From NCBI RefSeq assembly GCF_030296015.1, contig NZ_AP027368.1, positions 2,294,001-2,358,000 on the forward strand: DNA of 64,000 nucleotides. Direction: 5' to 3'. This DNA comes from Ferrimonas sp. YFM. GTDB taxonomy: Bacteria; Pseudomonadota; Gammaproteobacteria; Enterobacterales; Shewanellaceae. The position numbers and the translations under genes are program-made. Positions 57,787 through 64,000 of the stretch are shown piece after piece (positions within the stretch are counted from its first letter, which is position 1; each line of letters opens with the position of its first letter). The notes beneath the pieces were generated by a model. The model did no database searches. It saw nothing but the letters and a program-made list of their open reading frames with translations, and was not told where the DNA came from.

Positions 57787-58409
57787 AGCAGCGCCTCCGC
57801 CAGGGCGTCCTCGATGTCCTGTTGTACCTTTTCCATGGACTGGGAGGCATCGATGGTTCGAATGCTGGCATCGGCGGCGGCGTGGCTCAGATAGCTTTGA
57901 CGGGCGCGCTCGAAGAAGTCCAGGCTCTCCAGCTCGATTCGGTCCAGTTCGCCCCGGCCCCGGGCCCGCTCCAGTCCCACCTTGGGATCGATGTCCAGAT
58001 ACAGGGTCAGGTGCGGCTTAAAGCCGCCCAGGGTGATCTCAGAAAGGCCTTCCACCTCCTTGGTCAGGCCACGACCGGCCCCCTGATAGGCCAGGGAGGA
58101 GAGGTTATGACGATCGCCGATAACCCAGCAGCCACGCGCCAGCGCAGGCTTAATCACCGTCTCCACCAGCTGTGCACGGCAGGCGTAGACCATCAGCAGT
58201 TCGGTCATGTTGGCCATGGGCTCCTCGCGCGGGCGCTTCCAGATCTCGCGGATCTCTTCCGCCAGTGGCGTGCCGCCAGGTTCTCGGGTGTTGACCCTCT
58301 CCTGTCCGGCGAAGTGGCGCTCAAACCAAGCGTTGACCCGTTCAATGGCGGAGCTCTTTCCCGCCCCTTCCAGGCCTTCGATGACGATGAATTTTCCAGT
58401 CTGACTCAT
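57783..58409 (-). CDS. tmk: Thymidylate kinase
   Basis: 208 residues. Phosphorylates dTMP to dTDP. P-loop [29 protein letters not shown], the LID and dTMP-binding segment [17 protein letters not shown] and LYLDIDP. Overlaps mltG upstream (ATGA) and holB downstream (GTGA), both by four bases, so all three are made as a coupled set. Cytoplasmic; essential. Confidence 0.96.
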   Translation of the reverse strand: MSQTGKFIVIEGLEGAGKSSAIERVNAWFERHFAGQERVNTREPGGTPLAEEIREIWKRPREEPMANMTELLMVYACRAQLVETVIKPALARGCWVIGDRHNLSSLAYQGAGRGLTKEVEGLSEITLGGFKPHLTLYLDIDPKVGLERARGRGELDRIELESLDFFERARQSYLSHAAADASIRTIDASQSMEKVQQDIEDALAEALL

Positions 58410-59416
58410 GATCTCTTTCTGATGTATTTATTAACGGCCCTGTTGTGTTCCTTCAGGGTCCGGGAAAAATGGTGGCTGCCGTCGCCCTTGGAGACAAAGT
58501 AGTAATATTTGCTCTGAGCCGGCTGGCAGGCGGCTTGCAACGCTTCACGTCCCACCAGGGAGATGGGGGTCGGCGGCAAACCTCGAATGCGATAGGTGTT
58601 ATAGGGGGTTCTCTCCAGCAGGTCCGCTTTGGTGATGTTGCCATCGAAGCGCTCCCCCATGCCGTAGATCACCGTGGGGTCTGTCTGCAGACGCATACCC
58701 CGATTCAGGCGGTTGATGAACACCGAGCCGATCAGCGGACGCTCCTCTGCCAGGGCGGTCTCCTTCTCGATGATGGAGGCCAGGATCACCATCTGGTAAT
58801 CAGTCTCCAGGGGCAGCCCCTCCTGACACTGGCTCCAGGCCTGCTCTATCTCGCGCCGCATCCGGCTGGCGGAACGACGCACCAGGGCTTCGGCGGAATC
58901 CCCGGCATGAAACTGATAGGTGTCCGGGAACAGCATCCCCTCGGGATTGGCACCATCGAACTCGATGGCGGCCAGCAATCCCTCCATCCCCTGGGCAGGC
59001 TGGGTCAGTTTGGGGTGACCGAACACCCGGGCCAGGGCCTGCTTCAGGGTTTCCCCCTCAACCAGGGTCAGACGGAACGCCATCTGCCTGCCGTCCATCA
59101 ACAGCTGCAGCGCCTCCCGGACGCTCATCTGGGGTTCCAGCTCGTAGGTGCCCGCCTTGATGTTGGCCAGGCTGGGCTCCATGCGCACCGCCAACTTGAT
59201 CCAGAAGGAGGTGGGGATCCACCCCGCTTCAGACCAGAGGTTGGCCACTCGCACAGTAGAGGCCCCCACCGGCAGTTGCCACTCGGTGGCCTCGGCCAGA
59301 TTCAGGGGAGCCGCCATCTCTTTGTCCAGGCGATGAACCATGTAGGCCGCGGCAATCACCGCCGCCAGGGCCAGACTGGCCAGGGACAGCGCCAGGCCAA
59401 TCATCCATTTTCTCAT
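58406..59416 (-). CDS. mltG: Endolytic transglycosylase MltG
   Basis: 336 residues. One N-terminal membrane helix (about 6-26), then a LysM-like region and the YceG domain. The catalytic glutamate lies in [65 protein letters not shown] and [16 protein letters not shown] are family signatures. It cuts newly made glycan strands and fixes their length. Four-base overlap with pabC upstream and with tmk downstream. Confidence 0.95.
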   Translation of the reverse strand: MRKWMIGLALSLASLALAAVIAAAYMVHRLDKEMAAPLNLAEATEWQLPVGASTVRVANLWSEAGWIPTSFWIKLAVRMEPSLANIKAGTYELEPQMSVREALQLLMDGRQMAFRLTLVEGETLKQALARVFGHPKLTQPAQGMEGLLAAIEFDGANPEGMLFPDTYQFHAGDSAEALVRRSASRMRREIEQAWSQCQEGLPLETDYQMVILASIIEKETALAEERPLIGSVFINRLNRGMRLQTDPTVIYGMGERFDGNITKADLLERTPYNTYRIRGLPPTPISLVGREALQAACQPAQSKYYYFVSKGDGSHHFSRTLKEHNRAVNKYIRKRS

Positions 59417-60222
59417 TGTGCCAACGCCTCCTGCAGGCTCCTGATGTCGGCAGAGACGACTAATGCACGTCCCGCCAGTTCAGTGATGGGCACCAGTCCC
59501 ATCAACGAATTGCTGATAAAGGCCGCCTCCGCCTGTGCCAAATCTGACCGGGTCAGATCCCGCAGCTCAATCTGCCAACCCAGTTCGGGAGCCAGCCGCA
59601 GTATCTGCTGGCGCATGACGCCGGCCACGCCGCCCCGGTGCAGAGACGGCGTCACCAGCACCCTGCCCTGACACAAAAACAGGTTGGCCGCACTGGTCTC
59701 CAGAACTCTGCCCTGAGGGTCCAAGGCCAGAAGCTCATCACAGGAGCTGGCGTCCACCTCGGCTCGATGCAGCACCTGCTCGGTGCGGCCCAGGGTTTTC
59801 AGCCCCGCCAGGGCGGGCTGGTTGCCCAGGATGAAGTCGGCGACGCCAACACGAATCCCCTGCTGCTGCCAGTGAAGATAGTGTACCGGATAGGGATGGA
59901 GGGAGAGGATCACCCGGGGAGGCTGATGCAGGGACGCCGCATAGCCTCTGCCCTGCTCACCCCGGGTAAACAGCAGTTTGGCCACCTTCAGCCCCTGCAG
60001 GCCTGAGGTCGCCTGGGCCAGGGTGGCCTCCACCTGGTGCCAATCGGGCTGAGCCATCATCAGCCTGCTGCACGCCTGACTCAAACGTTGACGGTGCAAC
60101 GGCCACAGCTCTATGTCGCCTTCACGCACCAGCATGGTGGTGAAGTGGCCGTCCGCCAGGTTCAAGCCCCGGTCAGACAGACCCAGAGACTGGCTGGGGA
60201 CACCGTCAATCCAGCTACTCAT
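59413..60222 (-). CDS. pabC: Aminodeoxychorismate lyase PabC
   Basis: 269 residues from ATG 60222, which overlaps the dcd stop by one base (TGATG); the frame extends upstream to 60492 only as an antiparallel shadow of dcd. PLP enzyme of fold IV that releases pyruvate from aminodeoxychorismate to give p-aminobenzoate for folate. The Lys of GLKTLGRTEQVL should hold PLP; SDRGLNLADGHFTTML and LVTPSLHRGGVAGVMR are family motifs. Operon with mltG. Confidence 0.93.
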   Translation of the reverse strand: MSSWIDGVPSQSLGLSDRGLNLADGHFTTMLVREGDIELWPLHRQRLSQACSRLMMAQPDWHQVEATLAQATSGLQGLKVAKLLFTRGEQGRGYAASLHQPPRVILSLHPYPVHYLHWQQQGIRVGVADFILGNQPALAGLKTLGRTEQVLHRAEVDASSCDELLALDPQGRVLETSAANLFLCQGRVLVTPSLHRGGVAGVMRQQILRLAPELGWQIELRDLTRSDLAQAEAAFISNSLMGLVPITELAGRALVVSADIRSLQEALAQ

Positions 60223-60806
60223 CAGCCATCCTGGGTGATGCGACTGGCCACCGCACCCTGCTGGTCGCGGTACTTGGCATTGCTGCGCTTGTTGTACGGC
60301 CGGGCACACTCCATCGCCAGCTTCTCGAAGTTCAGGGCACCGATGGTCATTCCCGGGCGCAGGGCCAGGGGCAGTTTGCCACTGTTGTAGAACTCCAGAA
60401 CAATCTGACCGGACCAGCCGGGATCGATCCGATGGGCGGTTACGTGCACCATCAAGCCCAGGCGAGCCAGGGAGGAGCGGCCATCCAGCCAACCCACAAT
60501 GTCCGCCGGCAGAGTCAGGGACTCGAAGGTGGCCCCCAGGGCAAGCTCACCAGGGTGCAGATAGAAGGCATCGCCATCGGCAATGGCAATCTCATCGCTC
60601 ATGACGCTGTTGAGCGCCTTCTGTACCTCATCCCGGGGACCGGAGAGGTCGATGGAGGCGGCGGTGTGATCCTGGAAGACCCGGAAACGGTCTCCCAGAG
60701 TAACGTCAACGCTGACGCCGGAAATTCGGTCCTGGGAGGGCCGGGGATCAATGCTGATCTGGCCCTTGTCCAGGTGCTGTTCAATCTCGATATCGGTAAG
60801 ACGCAT
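60222..60806 (-). CDS. dcd: dCTP deaminase
   Basis: 194 residues from ATG 60806, matching the start of E. coli Dcd ([10 protein letters not shown]). Converts dCTP to dUTP, the main source of dTTP. Motifs: [70 protein letters not shown]; the catalytic glutamate is in VLEFYN. The C-terminal end GAVASRI is the flexible lid over the active site. Followed directly by pabC; udk is upstream with 51 bp between. Confidence 0.97.
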   Translation of the reverse strand: MRLTDIEIEQHLDKGQISIDPRPSQDRISGVSVDVTLGDRFRVFQDHTAASIDLSGPRDEVQKALNSVMSDEIAIADGDAFYLHPGELALGATFESLTLPADIVGWLDGRSSLARLGLMVHVTAHRIDPGWSGQIVLEFYNSGKLPLALRPGMTIGALNFEKLAMECARPYNKRSNAKYRDQQGAVASRITQDG

Positions 60807-60857
60807 GTTCTCTATCCCTAAAACCTTTGGGTACAAGTCGATTGTTTTATTATTGTT

Positions 60858-61499
60858 TTAGTCGCTGGCCAGCTGACGAATTTTGGCTTTCAGGAAGTCG
60901 ATGGCGATGCGGTTCTTGCCCCCGCGCGGCACGATCAGGTCGGCGTGCTGCTTGGACGGCTCAATGAACTGCAAAAACATCGGACGCACCGTCTGCTTAT
61001 ACTGCTCCAGAACGGAATCCATGGTCCGGCCACGCTCCTCCACGTCACGACGCAGACGGCGCAGCAGACAGATGTCCAGCGGAGTATCCATAAAGATGGA
61101 GGCGTGCATCTGTTCGCGAAGCTTGGGATCGGTCAGCAGCAAGATACCTTCGATGATGATCACCCGCTTCGGCGTCACCTTGGTGGTCTGGGGCATGCGG
61201 GTGTGTTCCACGTAGCTGTAGACCGGCACCTCGCAGGATTCACCGGCACGCAGTTGCTCCAGGTGCTGACACAGCAGCTCATGGTCCAGGGCGCTGGGGT
61301 GATCGTAGTTGGTCTTAACCCGCTCCTCCATGGACAGGTGACCCTGGTCCTTGTAGTAGCAATCCTCGGTGATCATCGCGATCTGATCTGTGCCCATATC
61401 CTGGCGCAGATCGTCACAGATGGTTCGAGCGATCAAGCTCTTACCCGAGGCTGACGCACCGGCGATGCCGATGATGACGCATTGTTGTTGGTTAGCCAT
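60858..61499 (-). CDS. udk: Uridine/cytidine kinase
   Basis: 213 residues. Phosphorylates uridine and cytidine in pyrimidine salvage. P-loop [60 protein letters not shown] and [13 protein letters not shown] are diagnostic. Complete, with an ATG start 50 bp after apbC. Part of the apbC-udk-dcd-pabC run on the minus strand. Confidence 0.97.
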   Translation of the reverse strand: MANQQQCVIIGIAGASASGKSLIARTICDDLRQDMGTDQIAMITEDCYYKDQGHLSMEERVKTNYDHPSALDHELLCQHLEQLRAGESCEVPVYSYVEHTRMPQTTKVTPKRVIIIEGILLLTDPKLREQMHASIFMDTPLDICLLRRLRRDVEERGRTMDSVLEQYKQTVRPMFLQFIEPSKQHADLIVPRGGKNRIAIDFLKAKIRQLASD

Positions 61500-61549
61500 G
61501 ACTTGTACTTCAAATTAACGTTAATAGAAACGGGTGACGGCAGGCGGAC

Positions 61550-62662
61550 CTACTCGTCGCAAATCTCAATCTCCAGCCCGGTGGGCACGGACAGATTCAC
61601 CAGGGCGGCGGCGCTCTTGCGGGCGATGCTCTTGTACTGAGCGGTCAGCTCCCCTTCTGGGTCTGCCACAACCGTCGGGTTGCCACTGTCGACCGCCTCG
61701 CGGATCGCCACGTTCAGCGGCAAGTCGCCCAGCAAAGGCACATTATAGCGCTCTGCGGTGGCCTGACCGCCGCCGGAGCCAAACGGGTGCTCCTTGCTGC
61801 CGCACTGGGAGCAGATGTGGTAGCTCATGTTCTCCACAATCCCCAGCACAGGGATGTTCACCTTGTTGAACATGGTGATCCCCTTACGGGCATCGGCGGT
61901 GGCGATGTCCTGTGGGGTGGTCACCACCACGGCGCCGGCCACCGGCACCTGCTGAGACAGGGTCAGTTGAATGTCACCCGTGCCTGGGGGCATGTCGATC
62001 ACCAGGTAATCCAGTTCCGGCCAGTTGGTCTCGTTCAGCAGTTGCACCAAGGCGCCAGCGGCCATAGGGCCACGCCACACGGTGGCCTGATCTTCGGTCA
62101 CCATAAAGCCGATGGACATGGCGGCCATGCCGTGGGCAATGGCCGGCTCCATGGTTTTACCGTCGGTGCTCACCGGCTGGAACTCTTTCACGCCCAGCAT
62201 GATCGGCACGGAGGGCCCGTGAATGTCCGCATCCAGAACCCCCACCCGGGCCCCTTCGGCCGCCAGGGCCAGGGCCAGGTTGATGGCGGTGGTGGACTTA
62301 CCCACGCCGCCTTTACCTGAGGAGACAGCGATGATGTTCTTCACGCCCTTCACCTGCTCTGCCTGACCGGCGGCGGTGATGGTGGGCACCTGCAGGCCAA
62401 TTTCGCACTCCACCTCTTCGATGGCGTCCAGCTTGGCCAGGGCATTGGTCAGGCCCATTACGCGCTGGCGGTACTTGCTCTGACAGGGATAGGGGTAGAC
62501 CAGCCCCAGCTTCAGGCAGCTGCCGTCGATGTCCAGGCTGCGAACGATGCCGGCCTCGACCAGGTTTTGCTGAAGATAGGGGTCTTGCTGTTGGGAAAGG
62601 ATCTCAAGGACTTGCCCGGAAAGGGCTTCCGGTAGCTTATCTTGGATGGGATTTGGGCTCAC
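61550..62662 (-). CDS. apbC: Iron-sulfur cluster carrier ApbC/Mrp
   Basis: 370 residues. N-terminal MIP18-like domain (1-90), then a P-loop NTPase of the Mrp/ApbC type: deviant Walker A GKGGVGKSTTAINLALALA, VLDADIHGPSVPIML, DMPPGTGDIQLTLSQQ, and CSQCG with GSGGG, the CxxC that holds a bridging [4Fe-4S] cluster at the dimer interface. It transfers clusters to target apoproteins. Divergent from metG, as in E. coli (mrp-metG). Confidence 0.95.
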   Translation of the reverse strand: MSPNPIQDKLPEALSGQVLEILSQQQDPYLQQNLVEAGIVRSLDIDGSCLKLGLVYPYPCQSKYRQRVMGLTNALAKLDAIEEVECEIGLQVPTITAAGQAEQVKGVKNIIAVSSGKGGVGKSTTAINLALALAAEGARVGVLDADIHGPSVPIMLGVKEFQPVSTDGKTMEPAIAHGMAAMSIGFMVTEDQATVWRGPMAAGALVQLLNETNWPELDYLVIDMPPGTGDIQLTLSQQVPVAGAVVVTTPQDIATADARKGITMFNKVNIPVLGIVENMSYHICSQCGSKEHPFGSGGGQATAERYNVPLLGDLPLNVAIREAVDSGNPTVVADPEGELTAQYKSIARKSAAALVNLSVPTGLEIEICDE

Positions 62663-62820
62663 GCTCAGGCTCCGTCATAGAGATATTTCGCCAAGTGTAC
62701 CAGAACTCTGAACATTCGCATGCGCATAATGCGTTCAACGGCGCCCCGTATGGGTGAAAATGCGTCTCCTATCAGTTAAACTTGCCCGAATTCCGTAATC
62801 CATTGCACGCAAGAGATAAA

Positions 62821-64000
62821 ATGGCATCTCCACAAAGAAAGATCCTGGTAACCAGCGCCCTACCCTACGCCAACGGTCCCATCCATCTTGGCCACATGCT
62901 GGAATACATCCAAACCGACATCTGGGTACGCTTCCAGAAGCTGCGCGGCCACAACTGCACCTATGTGTGCGCCGATGACGCCCACGGTACCCCCATCATG
63001 CTAAAGGCTCAGCAGCTGGGCATGACCCCGGAGGAGATGATCGCCCAGGTATCCGAGGAGCACCAGGCGGACTTTGCCGAGTTCCAGGTAGGCTTTGACA
63101 ACTACCACTCCACTCACAGCGATGAGAACCGTGAACTGGCGACCCTGATCTACACCCGTCTGAATGACGCCGGCCACATTAAAACCAGCACCATCAGTCA
63201 GCTGTTCGATCCGGAAAAGCAGATGTTCCTGCCCGACCGCTTCGTTAAGGGCACCTGCCCCAAGTGCGACAGCGAAGATCAGAACGGCGACAACTGTGAC
63301 AACTGCGGCGCCACCTACAGCCCCACGGATCTGAAAAACCCCAAGTCCGTGGTCTCCGGTGCCACTCCGGTGCTGAAAGACTCCGAGCACTACTTCTTCG
63401 ACCTGCCCGCATTCAAAGATATGCTTGAAGCCTGGACCCGCAGCGGCTCCCTGCAGGAGGAGATGGCCAACAAGCTCAACGAATGGTTCGAGCAGGGCCT
63501 GCAGCAGTGGGACATCAGCCGCGACAAGCCCTACTTCGGCTTCGAGATCCCCGGCACCAACGGCGAGAAGTTCTTCTACGTCTGGCTGGACGCCCCCATC
63601 GGCTACATGGGCTCTTTCAAGAACCTGTGCGATAAGCGCGACGACCTGAACTTCGACGACTACTTCGCCGCCGACTCCGACGCCGAGCTGTACCACTTCA
63701 TCGGCAAGGACATCATCTACTTCCACAGCCTGTTCTGGCCCGCCATGCTGGACGGTGCCGGTTTCCGCAAGCCCACCAACGTGTTTGCCCACGGCTACGT
63801 CACCGTTAACGGTGCCAAGATGTCCAAGTCCCGCGGCACCTTCATCAAGGCGCGCACCTACCTGGATCATCTCAATCCCGAGTACCTGCGCTACTACTAC
63901 GCCGCCAAGCTCAACAACCGCATCGACGATCTGGACCTGAATCTGGAAGATTTCGCCCAGCGGGTGAACTCCGACGTGGTCGGCAAACTGGTGAACATCG
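62821..64000 (+). CDS. metG: Methionyl-tRNA synthetase, N-terminal part (runs off the window)
   Basis: About 393 residues are present and the frame continues past the right edge. Class I synthetase with the HIGH motif as HLGH ([11 protein letters not shown], near 22), zinc-binding cysteines in [18 protein letters not shown], and the KMSKS loop AKMSKSRGT near 333. It charges initiator and elongator tRNA with methionine. The C-terminal tRNA-binding part is outside. Weak ribosome site (AAGAGA) before the ATG; the short divergent gap to apbC must hold both promoters. Confidence 0.98.
   Translation, partial: MASPQRKILVTSALPYANGPIHLGHMLEYIQTDIWVRFQKLRGHNCTYVCADDAHGTPIMLKAQQLGMTPEEMIAQVSEEHQADFAEFQVGFDNYHSTHSDENRELATLIYTRLNDAGHIKTSTISQLFDPEKQMFLPDRFVKGTCPKCDSEDQNGDNCDNCGATYSPTDLKNPKSVVSGATPVLKDSEHYFFDLPAFKDMLEAWTRSGSLQEEMANKLNEWFEQGLQQWDISRDKPYFGFEIPGTNGEKFFYVWLDAPIGYMGSFKNLCDKRDDLNFDDYFAADSDAELYHFIGKDIIYFHSLFWPAMLDGAGFRKPTNVFAHGYVTVNGAKMSKSRGTFIKARTYLDHLNPEYLRYYYAAKLNNRIDDLDLNLEDFAQRVNSDVVGKLVNI

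Noticed and set aside
60223-60492. 90-codon N-terminal extension of pabC
   Set aside because: Lies within dcd in another frame; ATG 60222 gives the normal PabC N terminus and couples to the dcd stop.
1-64000. CRISPR arrays, tRNA, rRNA or insertion sequences
   Set aside because: No regularly spaced direct repeats, no cloverleaf-like sequence with TTCGA loop and no transposase frame were seen by eye.

Overview
The window is GC-rich, densely coded chromosomal DNA from a marine-type gammaproteobacterium of the order Alteromonadales. Protein families and gene order resemble Shewanella; the high GC content makes Ferrimonas or a close relative my best guess (inference, no database search was possible). 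Three blocks keep the gene order known from Escherichia coli. (1) lonH-fabA-rmf-uup-rlmKL-zapC-pyrD (15.7-27.0 kb); here pqiABC and ycbX are missing, and a glutathione peroxidase, a DUF3466 protein and a glutaredoxin-like gene are present instead. (2) prc-proQ-msrC | letA-letB-rsmF (44-54 kb), with letA split into two genes and a fused SpmA/SpmB-type membrane gene placed between letB and rsmF. (3) tatD-pilZ-holB-tmk-mltG-pabC-dcd-udk-apbC | metG (55.7-64 kb), a housekeeping run with several overlapping stop/start junctions. No rRNA, tRNA, CRISPR array or insertion sequence was seen.

Left edge to 4.3 kb: the 3' end of an OPT-family transporter, a tiny zinc-ribbon membrane protein, a DUF2846-type lipoprotein in AT-richer surroundings, an SLC13 carrier with two cytoplasmic RCK_C-like domains, and a class IV adenylate cyclase (CYTH) gene.

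4.3-11.7 kb is the most interesting region. A six-gene minus-strand operon encodes a periplasmic adaptor (HlyD/MacA type), an ABC ATPase, two FtsX/MacB-type permeases, an NtrC-type sigma-54 response regulator and a histidine kinase whose two membrane helices are joined by only about 13 residues. Upstream lies a near-consensus sigma-54 promoter (GG-N10-GC) and, about 110 bp further up, a cluster of four TGTCCG-type half-sites at an exact 9-bp period, two of which form a 21-bp palindrome. The layout suggests an efflux pump that controls its own synthesis, with the pump itself perhaps acting as the sensor (inference). An AbgT-type transporter follows.

13.7-15.6 kb: a DUF3653 phage-type gene and a convergent tyrosine recombinase with a LexA box in its promoter, probably a small mobile-element remnant beside lonH.

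27-39 kb: the giant NAD-dependent glutamate dehydrogenase gdhB, then a four-gene operon DUF1302 (outer-membrane type) - DUF1329 - YCF48 beta-propeller - MMPL/RND transporter, a conserved set of unclear function that looks like a lipid or hydrophobic-compound transport system. A good candidate CRP site lies upstream. Next come DUF2835, pepN and a sodium:neurotransmitter-symporter-family carrier. At 54.7-55.6 kb two tandem SnoaL/NTF2-like genes form a short operon behind a recognisable sigma-70 promoter. Many gene ends carry strong intrinsic terminators, listed individually. Several starts were moved from the longest open frame to an internal codon on the basis of ribosome binding sites and promoters.
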